Shown here in pieces: positions 10,346-22,045 of a stretch of 64,000 nucleotides of DNA; the first letter of the stretch is position 1, and the number at the start of each line of letters is the position of its first letter. The stretch is from positions 1,178,001 through 1,242,000 of the forward strand of contig CAMRHE010000359.1 in assembly GCA_947044405.1 (NCBI GenBank). The letters are read 5' to 3'. This stretch comes from Leptodactylus fallax. Lineage: Eukaryota; Chordata; Amphibia; Anura; Leptodactylidae. The notes under the pieces are model-generated. The model saw only the letters and a program-made list of their open reading frames with translations, had not been told where the DNA came from and did not search any database. The position numbers and the translations under genes are program-made.

Positions 10346-11205
10346 AAAGGAATGCGTTTTAGAAACAGCGGCGTGATGGCATCTTTTCACCAGGGATTGA
10401 TTTATTCTAATTGAATTGCTCTAGATGTATTTGCTAAATTTATCCACTGAGGAGTCATATGTATTGCTTGAGAATGAGCTGGGCTGAAACGCTGCTTGCA
10501 TGTAATAGGTGAATAAAAAAATATCACTTATTTTTCGCCTGAATATTGGAATGATAACTTTTTAAAAATTTGGTCGAAGTCCTGAGGTAAGCACTCATTT
10601 TTCCCATTTATACCTTGCTGCTTTAATTTTCTTGTTGCTCTCTATCTGTTTGGGAGTCAGCCAGGATTATTGACTAAGTGATAATCTTGGGGCTGTGCTC
10701 TTGTAGTTTATCTTGGAGTTCCACTACCGATCGCACAGTAATTCAGGCAGACACGGCACATCCACAGGAAAAATTGTTTTTCTTAAGTTTGAGGCCACAA
10801 CCTTGCTAGTTAGAAAGTCTTAAAAGAATGAAAGTACTTGTAACAAATATTCATTAAGAATCTACACTACTGTTTTGGTAAAAATCTGCAGACTGGTGTT
10901 TTTATGATGTACTGGTCACTTTTCTCAAAGTGGGTGGGGCGCAACTATCGGCCACTCCGACTTCACTTTGTGGCCTTGTCATGAATGCCCACACGGCAGC
11001 AATCACACAACATATCCCATACTCTCTCTAGCAGCTGGATGCTTAGGGGTATCACAATGCCAGTCTCATACCGATCTGACCTCACAACAATTATTGCACA
11101 CAATTTGACCATTAGATCACTGTAATGAGGGTGACTCAACTTTTTGCACAGGTCTTACACCGTTCTCCTTCTCCAGCAATAGCAACTTGGTCTTTTTTAC
11201 TGACA
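10346..11205. other. No firm feature
   Basis: 'GAGCTGGGCTGAAACGCTGC' near 10473 followed by AATAAAA resembles a common frog repeat motif. No complete element can be delimited. Confidence 0.3.
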
Positions 11206-11260
11206 CTAGGTTCACACTAGCATTCGGGTTTCTGTTCTTCGGGTCCCAAAATACATTATA
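11206..11260. repeat. Short D-family MITE end fragment
   Basis: 'CTAGGTTCACACTAGCATTC' followed by 'TGTTCTTCGGGTCCC' matches the end of the D family seen at 32760-32800 and 9780-9806. The rest of the element is absent. Confidence 0.6.
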
Positions 11261-11933
11261 AAGGTAGAAGATATATCATCACAAGAACAGGAATTTATGG
11301 GATGTAAAATATAATGTAGCAAAAAGCATCTGTATATATTGGAGAATAGATACAAGTCTAAAAACCTGTTGTTATATGTATAAAATACATATGTATTACA
11401 GATGTACCAAACAAAAAGAGAACTGTCAAATATGACAAAGTTACAGATATTGGGAACCAGGGTCAACAATATTACATTGATGAGGAGTGGGCTGTCTATA
11501 CCATATCTTTTACTCATCAGTCATGGCAGTCACATGAAGAGTATTTAGACATGGAGTCAACCAGTCTTCCTAGTCTGTGGGCTGCACTTGCACAATATTG
11601 TACCACTATGAATTTTAAAGGATCCCGGCACTATCGCTTTGTTTCCAGAGTTAACCGTTTCAGGCACCTCACTCCTGCGTCACTGCTTATGGCTGTAAGG
11701 TGGTCTGCCTGTACCTGCAATACTCTTCTATTTTGTTGGTCCCGTTTAATACTATATAGCTACTGCCACAAGGTGTGCATTAGCACCCCAATAGATATAG
11801 TAGGTTTGTATCAGGACGCTGCATAGCGCTGCCAGCAATAATAAAAAAAAATAATAGGCCTAACTGCGTCCTTTAGCAACAGCCAAAAAGAAGATGGAGG
11901 GGAACATTGACATGGGGTTTCAACATGTCTGTC
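11261..11933. other. No recognisable gene or repeat
   Basis: Short open frames on both strands lack any recognised domain. Confidence 0.4.
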
Positions 11934-11945
11934 TGTCTATCTATT

Positions 11946-12007
<62 letters not shown>

Positions 12008-12057
12008 CCTCTATCTATCTTTTCTTCTATCTAGCCATCCATCTATCTATCTTTTCT

Positions 12058-12101
<44 letters not shown>
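11934..12101. repeat. Compound (CTAT)n microsatellite
   Basis: About 168 bases of CTAT/CTGT repeats with a repeated interruption 'CTATCTTTTCTTCTATCTA' near 12016 and 12047. The duplicated interruption shows that the array grew by duplicating a larger block. Confidence 0.95.
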
Positions 12102-13444
12102 GTTCTTTGTAGTATAAATAAAATCTTTTATCGGCCGCCAGCGATGTCACTTTGTTTGTATACTGCCATCTTTACTATTTTATTTTTGCTTAATGAGCAA
12201 AATGGAGCGTTGCTCATGATGAATGGGCTGGCGTGGATGTCGAGCACTCTGGACTGCAATGATTGATCTGTTCTGGCTTTGTAGCTGCAATGTAATTAGA
12301 GCAAAACTGAAAAGAACACAAGTGAATTTGTTGGTCTACTTTCATACGTCTCCCTCTAAAAAAGATTTTTTTTTCTTTGTCAAATACCAGTACCAGTTTA
12401 TTAAAATGATATACAACTGCACGAGGCAAAGTAATGACCTATCACTGGGTGGTAATAGAATTAATTAAAAGCTGAATAAATTATATAACAAATATCTCAC
12501 CATATTGTTACCTGCAATGGAATGGGATGAGAGGTCAGGGGTCACGAGGTTTATGTACCCTTTCACAACCTCTTTCTAATAGCATACTTTCCTTTCTGAA
12601 TTTCATTACATTGCCTTGCACAGAATAATAAAGGTTTCATCAACTCTTTACCCCTCAGGCAAATCATTCTGAACATGTTCTCCGCGGTGACTGAGTCAGC
12701 TCACGTAATTATGCATACGACAAATCTGTAGATTTTTTGGGAGGGTGAAGAGAAAGAGGGAATGATATTGTGATATTGTGGTCAGCCAGGAACTTAAGTC
12801 TGAGGCTATTTTTGGCTATGGCGCATTATTACTTTCCTGAAATATATTCCTACATTGCATCTTGAATTTTACATTTCTTTTTGACACCAAACATTGTATA
12901 TTTTGCATAATATTGTAGAGCTATGTCTGTAGGGCAATAATTGGAAAATATTAATGGTATGTGATTAATGAGTTCTAAACATGATTTACAATTAGTATTC
13001 TGTCTATGCATGCAAGACACTGTGCAAAGAGTATACAACAGTATATTTAATATCATATGATATAGACCTGAGACAAATAGAGAAAATCTAATACACTTTA
13101 CAACATAGAAATTTGGTTAGGAATGGGAAATATGAATGGTCCTGGGTTAACCATGACACATCACACCATACGCTACAAGTGGTGGTACATTGTATGCTCT
13201 GACACATTTCTATCATAGCCAACCTTTACCTTTTCTGTATTTGTGCTACAGCTCCTTCTGTGTTATTGCACAAGACAGGCTAGCCGTTGCTTCCAAGGAT
13301 AGGTCATCAATAGCATCTTTAATTATAACCTTGAGGAAAATCCTCTTACCACTTTAGAACTACTTTATGGTATTTGTCAAGAATTATGATTTTTTTTTGT
13401 GTAGGCTTATGCCTGTAGAATAGATGTTGCAGATTGAGGAGTTG
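12102..13444. other. Repeat-poor region with a DR1-like motif
   Basis: 12532-12544 reads AGGTCA-G-GGGTCA, a good direct repeat with one-base spacing as bound by several nuclear receptors. Near 12688-12705 lies 'TGACTGAGTCAGCTCA', which resembles an AP-1/Maf site. No gene or transposon is recognised, so the region may hold a regulatory element, but nothing here proves it. Confidence 0.25.
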
Positions 13445-14130
13445 TTACATAAGCTGACACAGTGCAGGGAATTTATTAAGACTGGCACTTTCTATGCCAA
13501 ACAGGAACTGGCGTAGATTTTCTGTTATGGTCCTTGGAGCAAATATCAGAAGCAGGATCTGGCTGATAACAGAGAGCAGTAGAACCAGCTGTTGAAATCC
13601 TATATAGTGCTGAGAGAGAGGTTCCAGACACCTAAAGCGCCAGCTGCGAAGCCAGATAGACTTTGCTGAATTTTGGATCCAAGTTATCACCACAGAGACT
13701 ATACTAGAAATAAACACTCCACAATCAAAAATCAAATCAGAACCCACAATAAACACCGATTAGAATTAGGAGGACAAATTAGGAGGAAACGTCTGAGCCA
13801 CAGACAGAAGACAAGCAGTTTTTCGGTTTAAAGCCAAGGGTTAGTCCTGGAGATCACATCAGATTTAGTATCAGGAGATAAGCGGTTTTTCAGTATCAAT
13901 TCAAGGGTCAGTTCCTAGAGGTCAGTATAAAGCTGTGTAATACAAAGTGTCAGGAATGAAAGCTAGGAAAGGTATAAACAATTGCAGGCACCTGGCTGAG
14001 GAGGAAAGGGGTTTAAATATATCTCCTCAGCTGCTAATTGGATTAGACCAGAGACCTCCGACACTGCAGAAACTTCCCAGGTCGGCACTGTAACCTTAAA
14101 GCAATAGTAACTGAACTGTGATTCCTGACA
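13445..14130 (-). mobile_element. LTR retrotransposon remnant (LTR and leader)
   Basis: On the minus strand the sequence starts TGTCAGGAATCACAG (14130 leftward) and continues through an 'AGCTGAGGAGATATATTTAA' promoter-like stretch (about 14035-14010). It then runs through 'CATTCCTGACA' into a leader-like region. The arrangement of a TGTCA start, a TATA-like box and a repeated CCTGACA resembles Gypsy-type LTRs that I associate with frogs. No gag or pol is readable. Boundaries and superfamily are uncertain. Confidence 0.4.
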
Positions 14131-15389
14131 TTTCCTAAACCTTGCTGGTTTTCTGGTATGAGTTATAATAAATGTCAGGCCAAGGTATCCCAGCTCCAGC
14201 TTGCCCCACTCTCCACTCCACTCAGCCCACATTTGCAGAAAGTGGGGAGCAATGTTCAGGCTGCCTGGAGATTCTGGGCACTGTTGGCATGGCGTTAGGC
14301 CAGTACCCTCAGTGCCTGCTTCTCCTCTTATGTTTTTCTGCAGCACACCAGAAGTAAATTGTGCATCAGTGACCTGTATTAACTCTCACTATCATTAAGA
14401 GTAGGGAGAATAGCTTATCCAATAGATTATCATCTTAGTCTGGCATATTATTTTTGGCAAGGGACTTACTGCGTCTGCAGGTTATTGGGATCCCTGTCTT
14501 ATCTGCTCTCCCTGTCTTCTTGATTTTTATATTAATTTTCATTTAATCTCAATTATCTCAAATTAAATTTATTTTTATTTTATACCATTAAAACTTTGAT
14601 CGTCTTTTGTATTGAATCCATTGATTGGAATTTTCTGGGAGCAAGGTGCAGAGCAGGGGATGTTGTGCATCTTTGTGCACCAACGATGCACCACATAAAT
14701 ACCCATCTAAGTTAAAAACTAGTGTAGATAGGTTGATAACTTCCCCCATTGGGGCTCATTTATATTGGTTCTACATATACATCTTTCAGTGTTCTTCACT
14801 TTTATCCTTATTGGAGAAATACACTGAAAATGTATATAAAATAATAAGAAAATAAAATGCAAGCTAAAGCGAAATGAAAAGCATGCCATGTGTCAATTTA
14901 AGTTTTTTTTTTTACACATATAGCATCTATGTTGTCTAAACAGTTTCCTAAGAAGTAGGTGATAATGTACTAATGAAGACAGAAAAAGGAAAGACAAATA
15001 ATAGAAGGCAAAAGGATTAAAGTGAAGGAGAAATTAGAGTTCTATAGGATATAGCACTGGGGGTTATGCATTAATAGTGTTGTAGTGCTTCTAGGTCTTC
15101 AGCATATTTCTGATAGGGTAGAACTGTTTATTACTATGCAGCCTAAAATCTCTACATTGCTGAAAGGCCTTCTTTTTATCCAATTTGGATGCAAAAATCA
15201 TTCTTTGCTTTGGTATTTTCATTCTGATTTATCCTTCTGCTCCGGTAGTCCACTGCTGGTCGATGTTTGTATTCCAGGACTGATGCTGTACCATACTGTC
15301 ATGTAACTACAGCCAATCACTGCCCTTGGCAGTACCTTATTTGCTGACCTCATCGCTGTCACCATTGATTAGATACAGGGCTTATGTTG
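14131..15389. other. No recognisable gene or repeat
   Basis: Only short unrelated open frames are present. Confidence 0.4.
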
Positions 15390-15570
15390 GGCCAGCGACC
15401 ACCTATATAGGGACCACTGCAAGTGGTAGTGATTTGGTGGTCTCCATGCATTGATATCAAGATCCTTGGATGGGGGTTAAAGGGTGAGACCAGCGAGGCT
15501 GCTTAGACAACGTCCTTAGGAGTGGCCCAAAGTGAAACTTGTTAGATGACAAAGTGGGTCTACAACCATT
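15390..15570 (+). repeat. Dispersed repeat family F, copy 2
   Basis: Contains 'GGGACCACTGCAAGTGGTAG', 'TTAGACAACGTCCTTAGGAG' and 'GACAAAGTGGGTC', in the same order as the copies at 4083 and 41650. No coding sequence is visible. Confidence 0.5.
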
Positions 15571-18244
15571 GATCAACATGCTAAATTGTCCATCAGTGCT
15601 CAATATGGACAGAGTATCAGTAAATGGGCTTTTATTCTCTATGAAATATCTGTTGCATTAGCTTTACTACTCAGGACAAGTGAATAATAGCTATTACAAC
15701 AATCCTCTTTACCACTGAATTGTCAAAAGGATAGCATGAATAAAATTCAGCCCTTTGTGTCCAGTGGTGTAACATCTTTGTCTGCTGACCAATGGTTTAT
15801 GTGCCAGTTGCCTGGGTTTCGAGGAGCTGCCATATACTATGATCTACAGTTATCTAAGAATTGCTCCCTGGTAGTTTTTGCTCTGTGATCCAAATGTGTA
15901 AGTACTTTTGACTTTACACTGAAGAGGAGACATTGCTTTCTGTTTCCTAAATAGGGTAAACATTCCCTAGATGGCTACTTTGAAACGTCTTCAAAACTTT
16001 AAGCAGAATCCAAGCAGAATATGCCTCCATATTCAAAACCTTGATTAACAATGTATTCTATTAGGAATGAATATGTCTCCTATTGTAGCCTCTGTCATTA
16101 GTTGTGTCCAGTATAAATTGTGACTTACTTACACGCTCTTCTACCCTTCTTCCCAAGATGCATTTTATCTGTGCTTTTCAAAGTCACTTAAAACAGTTCA
16201 GTTCTTTTAGCTCTTGTGCATGACTTGCCTTCCTTGCCCTTAACCCTAAAGAGCTTTCGGGAATTCATGCAAATGTCTGAGATTGACTCTGCTGGATTGA
16301 CACTCTACTTTCTATTCTCCTGGGTAGAACTACTGAAGGATTGAGTAGAGATAAGGAAAGTCTTTGGCTATAACCTTTCCAAGACCTCTTTAAGACCCCT
16401 GAGGTTTGATTCCTAAAGATTAAGATGAAACTTCTAAGTATCTTTTATTTTCTTAAGTTTAAAACCTGCTGCAAACACAAAGAGACATAATGTAAAAAAA
16501 ATGGGCTGCAGTCAGTAAGATTACTGAGCAGAAATAAGAAGAAGAATGAAGACTATAAGTACAAATGTATAATTATGCATAATGATTCTAAAATGGAAAA
16601 TATGATATAACATACCAAAGTATGAAAGAGACAAAGGGTGAGTGAATCTGCAGGGAATACACACGGCTGTCACAACCATATTTTACTGTACATTATGCCC
16701 TGTGAGGGGGGTAATTTGGCAACATCATAGACCGCGTACGCAATGGTTGTGGTAAATTGTGGCAGAGGGAAGGTTTTTAAATAGCCTGGTTGCATAGATA
16801 TAGCATAGTGAGGAGACAAACCTTACAAGACTGACAGATTAGAATGACCCACCCTCCATTTACGCAGAAACATTTGCACGTCTACACCAGTCTACGCACG
16901 TCTAGGCCAGTTTCACATGAGTGTCATGCAAATATCTTTCCCAACTGTGGGTCTAATGACCATAACTCATGGGAACAAAGATTTATATATAACAAGTCTC
17001 AGAACCTTTGTTACACCAAGGACATAGCTAGGTGGAGGGTTGGGCAACCAGGCATGTGCCCCAGGTTCTGGTTGTTAGGGGGCTGCAAGTACCCACTTTT
17101 ATGTATTTAGATACAGGGTAAGAAAACCTAGCTACAGCACTAGTTGCACCCTTGACTGCCAGATGTAACCATTACCTTCTTCACTTGCTTTGTGAGATGT
17201 GACAGTTACTGCTCAAAAGGAGCCTCCTCTTTTGCATATAACCCTATGGGTCATGGTTTCCGTTAACCAGGCCTGGGATTGCAGTTTTTTTTGAACCTGT
17301 GTTTGTCACATAAAACAGCTGTCAATTACAGCTGCACCCCACGGTTCACGATATGAGAGCAGCCCTGATGTCGATGACGTCACTTCGCCAGATATATGTG
17401 GCAGTGTGCATTAAATCACTGCTGCTTGGGCAGTAGATTAATGTATCGGGTGGAAAAAGAATTTTCATATATTAGAAGCGTATCTAACCTTTTGGATGAC
17501 TTTTCAGGATAAGCTGCAGTGTGCATGTATATGAGTAATAACACTATTTATAGCTATGCTATGACTTCTGCATTTTTCTTCTGCTAGCTCTACCTCTAAG
17601 ATGTTCCTGGATAGGTGAGGGAAGACACTGGCTATGTTGTCTCCCATAGGCAACACACGAGAAAATCAGGAAATTCCCCTCCTTTACTTACACATTCACT
17701 CACATTATGAGAAAGTATTGATCGGTATTGATGTATTGATGTGAAAAAGCATGTAAGGTCAGAGAGGAAACTTACTATTAGCTACAGCCTTTGTTTACCG
17801 TGTCTCTGTTTTCCTTCACTTAGCATTCCCCCCTCCCCTTTCCACAGACCTTAATGTCCAGATATAATTTGATACTTCAAATTCCAGAAAAAAACGTCAG
17901 TTTAGTAGGGAAGGGGGAGGGGGAGCCCGATAAGTGCCGGAAGTGTCTGATCAGATGTATTACAAAGTTTCTTACGTTCATTGGTACTATGGAATTATGC
18001 AATGCTTGTTGAAAAGTTAGTGACCATTTACATTCCAGATAGAAATTATATTGATTGATAGCGACCTACATTTTCTTCACTGTAAATATGCATCTGCTTT
18101 GTGAACCCTTTTAAATCAATTCCAAGTTGACCGTGTATTACTATTATAAATAGCCATTAACTTACTGAATTCTAAAATATCTGCTTTTATTTGCAACAAT
18201 AAAAAAAACATAAAAAAGATATTAAGAGATACAAGTAGCGAAAA
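15571..18244. other. No recognisable gene or repeat
   Basis: Unique-looking DNA. A perfect cAMP-response palindrome TGACGTCA lies at 17375-17382 and an octamer-like ATGCAAAT near 16268. Neither has supporting promoter context. Confidence 0.4.
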
Positions 18245-18600
18245 TGCAGCCCCATTAAGCCTCCCACTATAAGCAAACAGTTCATTTCTTAATTCTGCCA
18301 TTTCTCTATTGTAGTAATTAGGATTTTTATTCTAATTTCATTATACATAGGCATTTTTTCCTTCAGTACCATATTCACAGTAACTTTGGTAGGGAAGGCA
18401 TCTTTTGGCGGTGTAAGTACAGCTCTTGCATTCTCATTCCCCTCCAAGTAATCAGCCAGCATTGTTTCAGAAATTCTCCTTTGTTTTCTCAATGAGCTGG
18501 CTGAATGCCTGCTACCATTTCCCATTGTGTTCCAGATGGTGAAAAGATCACAGAAATGAATATAGCAGCAATTTGCAATATGGAGTAGGTGATATTCTTG
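18245..18600 (-). pseudogene. Possible L1/Tx1-type LINE ORF1 N-terminal fragment
   Basis: On the minus strand an ATG at about 18525 opens 'MGNGSRHSASSLRKQRRISE', continues through 'MLADYLEGNENAR' and 'TPPKDAFPTKVTVNM', then 'VLKEKMPMYNEIRIKILI', and stops at 18289-18291. A shifted frame continues as 'MAELRNELFAYSGRLNG' to about 18245. A basic, serine-rich start followed by a KQxxISE-like phrase and a heptad-like 'LKEM-NEI...MAELRNEL' segment resembles the beginning of ORF1 coiled-coil proteins of L1/Tx1 elements. The frame break marks it as dead. The assignment is an inference from pattern only; an unrelated exon is the alternative. Confidence 0.4.
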
Positions 18601-18829
18601 CTTTCTTGATGCACTGTTGCTTTATTTTTCAGATATAAAATATACTGAAATCTCATATACATATATATATGGATCGTAATATCAGCTTTATCAGTGGCAT
18701 TGATAATAATAATAAGGTCATTTACTCTGAGGACTCATTGCACAAAAATAACAAGTAGATCCTGGTGCTTAAACATAGAAAGAAGAAAGATCCGTATTAA
18801 AATAGATGAATATGTTACTAGGGCTAATG
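18601..18829. other. No firm feature
   Basis: Contains a short TA-rich run near 18656-18670. Nothing else is recognised. Confidence 0.35.
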
Positions 18830-19085
18830 TAATGTAAAGGAAACCTGTCAGATCTGTTTGGGGAACTAAACCACCTACAGGTCCTTGTGGTCTAGTGGTT
18901 TTGTGTCGCAAATAACTATACTGTAGCACAGTGTGTTGCCCCAGTAAAAAAAAAAAAAAAAAAAAAACAAAACATTTGTAATTGCCCATATCCTGGTACT
19001 CCCGATGCCCTCATCTGATCCCTGCTTCATGCAACATCAAAGGGGCAGTGACTGGTCATCAGGACAGCCGGGAACCTATTAAAGG
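18830..19085. repeat. TTAA/GTCAG-type MITE fragment with poly(A) run
   Basis: 'AAAGGAAACCTGTCAGATC' near 18836 resembles the termini of the GTCTxTCAG-type MITEs at 3708 and 42962. An uninterrupted A run of about 19 bases lies at 18949-18967. The right end is not defined. Confidence 0.35.
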
Positions 19086-19284
19086 CTCCTAGTATTGTCA
19101 TCACATATCTTCTATTACACAGTATAACAGAAAAAAAATGTAACAAAAGTTTTTTTTAAAAAATAAAAAAATCAGAAAATAATAAAATATCTAATCATCC
19201 TCCTTTCTCCATTTTACACAAAATAAAAATGAACATGTTAGCTATTGTTGCACTTGGAAATGCATAAAATATTAAAATATATAG

Positions 19285-19772
19285 TGTGGGGGAGGTAGCT
19301 TGGTAGCAGCACAGGTACGGACCCAAACAGTCAGAGACAGGGACTCAAAGCTCTGGTGCAACAGGTTTATTAAAAAAAAATGGCAAAAATAAATAAACCT
19401 TACATCAGGTAAAACAGGCAAAGTAAAACACAGCCTTAACTTCAGGCAAATAAGAAAACAAAATCCTGCTCGTCTGAGCGTCTAACTGAACAGAAATAAT
19501 CCTAGCTATACGTGTGGCTTACTCCAGCCACATGAACAAAACAAAGTAGCAACAAGGCACAGATCTCACCAAACTCTCAGCTCCAGACAGACCCAGGCGC
19601 CTCCACTCTCTTCCAGGGTCTGCCCTGAAGTGCAGGCTCTGTAGGCTTTTATGGCCCAGTAATGAGGCCAGGACCTGCACCGGGACTGAGGCCTACTCAA
19701 AACCTGCCCTGGACCAGACATATGTTAAAAACCGGGGGCTAATATAGCGAGACTCCAGTACTCTGCTTGTCA
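19285..19772 (-). mobile_element. Probable solo LTR
   Basis: Read on the minus strand, the segment starts TGACAAGCAGAG (from 19772) and ends CCTCCCCCACA (at 19285), with the TG...CA ends typical of LTRs. It contains a TATA-like 'GGCCATAAAAGCC' (about 19655-19643) and a polyadenylation signal 'TTTAATAAACCTG' (about 19375). That order of promoter then signal within about 490 bases is what an LTR needs. No flanking internal region or clear target duplication is seen. The Gypsy class is likely but not shown. Confidence 0.45.
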
Positions 19773-21839
19773 CCTTCTCACAATAGGTATTTCTTCCATA
19801 AGCAGTGGTAGGAAAAAAATCAAAATGTGCAAACTTTTCCACCCAAAAATTTATAAAAAAGTGATCAAAAAGTCATATGTACCCCTTAATGGTACCAATA
19901 AAAACATAAGCTTGTCCCGCAAAAAAAGGAACCATAATCATACTGATCTGCACAATAAAGATAACCTGTCATTCCCCAGTACATCATGTGAAATATTAAA
20001 ATGGTTCCAGTAGGAATTACCATTTATCCTGCAGAAAAGAAACCCTCATATGGTTATTGTGTACCTCTCCCTTCTCTACTCTCCCCTGCAATGAAATCAC
20101 AGATAATAAATCACTCCCACATCCCAGGTCACATGCTGCTGTAATGTTTTGTTTGCTTGCTCACTTTCCCCCACCCAGTGAGCAGCAAACACAGAGAGTA
20201 AGAGCAGGCAGATGAATCCTGGGAAATGTAGTTTGTCCACAGATTCACTGCATGTAAATAACAGTGATACAAGGAGCAGCAAGTAAAATAAAGCCAAACA
20301 AAGGCTGCACAAGAGAACAGTGAGGATTTAGCACTGCTGTGGATGTATTTACAGATCATTTTTGGGAGTTGGATAACCCTTTTCATGCATACATCAGTAG
20401 CCTGCTCACAGATCATGTGCAGGGTCCTTATCACAATGTTTATGATAGAGTGTGAAGAGATACAGGGTGCTGAAGCACAAGTTTATACACAAGACTTCCT
20501 GGATGTTGTACATTGTCTTGGCAACAGTCCAATGTACACCCTACTTCTCTCTTCATCCATTGTCTCTTTGGTTTGAGAATAAAATGTAACAAACACCATT
20601 AATATACATGGTTTTCTGCAGCATTGTATTCTAGGTCTAGGGTTTGAAGCTTTTTGATGTATTGCTAAAAATGTCAAATCATGTGATCACTTTGATTTAT
20701 AAACTACCATATAATAGATTCCATGTATGATATAACACTAGTGGATATACAGGGAGGTATAAAATAGGGCACAGGATCAGCTGTACTTACAGATCAGCCA
20801 TAAAGGAAAGTTCAATAATCCTATTTAGCAAAAGGGTGTACATCTTTAATGGATTCCACCCACGGATTTTCCATTTGGATAAGGTCTGTGAGTTGCTTCA
20901 GGGGAAGTTCCAGTTAAAAAAAAAACTTGGTTATGTTTTTAGTTCAGTTTCTGCCAGAGGACATCCTCTTAATTAGTTAATTGATTCTAAGCAGAAGATG
21001 GAGATCCACTAATTGCTTTTAAAATGATACACCAAGGACTGAAGGAAAGAGATAATAAGTAGATGAGAGCAGGCGAGATGAAAAGGCAAGAAAATGCACA
21101 TGCCATCCTGGGAATTACGATGGAAATGGGACACTAAAGCTGAAAAAGACGAGAAATAAGGGCTGAGGGAGAAACACATGGGTGACACTGGAAATAACAT
21201 TTCAGAGTCATAAGATGGTCAAAAGAAATGATTCCTCATAGACGTGTAGTTTAGTAGAAAAGAGTACTGTGATCTAGCCATACAGTGTGAATGGATGATG
21301 CTAATGATCATTTCTATGGTTGTGATGCTTATTTTTACAAGCCCTCTATTAGAAGTCTACTATAGATTTTTGCTTTTAACACATCTGCCACAAGTGATTT
21401 TAGCATATAAAAAGATTTAAAGTATTACAATTTTCATATTAGTCACCTAAGAACATGCAATAGGCTGACATTTTACTTTTCATCTGTTCTGTGTAGGCCT
21501 GTTCATCTTTATGGTACTGCTATAGGCCTAGATTAGACAAAGTAACCCTATACATGAGATATCTTCACATTCTCTGGGAGAAGGGCAATTCTCTATCTCT
21601 GCTTGGAGACTGTTTAGGTCTATCCATACATATTGAACCAAAGAAACTTTCGCACATGGCATACATAGTGCCTTTATCAAGACACTTTTCAAGACAAGTT
21701 TTCTTTGTCTTTATCTTCTTATTCTGCAACGTTTTTTATGCTTTACTAATTAAGGATTTACCATATTTTTCGTTTGTCCCAGGATTGGGCAGGAAAAATT
21801 ATTTAATGTGAATTTAGCCTTCACTGGTGGTCAAATGGT
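19773..21839. other. No firm feature
   Basis: AT-rich DNA. A possible MITE lies around 20036-20320, ending in 'AGTTGGATAACCCTTTT', but its left terminus could not be matched. No gene is recognised. Confidence 0.35.
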
Positions 21840-22045
21840 GTATATGGATCAACGTAGCACATACACAAAGCCCCATTAGTGGCCTCCACAGGGTATGATG
21901 TCCTATTGGTGCACACAATATAATGGAAGAATGGACTGTGTGGGAGCACAAACATGGCATTATACTGTATAAAGGCTACTAAGGAGCATGTGGAAAGTAC
22001 TAATGTGGCATTATACTGTGTCGGGACACTAACAGGGCATTATAC
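21840..22045. repeat. Diverged relatives of the 'GGCATTATACTGTGT' minisatellite
   Basis: Loose repeats of about 40-50 bases share 'GGCATTATACTGT' (near 21957, 22008 and 22038), similar to the unit at 30062-30568. This suggests an older copy of the same hAT-like family. Confidence 0.45.

Noticed and set aside
11934..12101. CRISPR-like regular repeats in the ATCT arrays and the 31-bp minisatellite
   Set aside because: Repeats are contiguous, without unique spacers, in eukaryotic DNA; they are microsatellite and minisatellite arrays.
17375..17382. Perfect CRE palindrome TGACGTCA as a promoter mark
   Set aside because: A single 8-base site without CpG island, TATA or transcript evidence is not enough.
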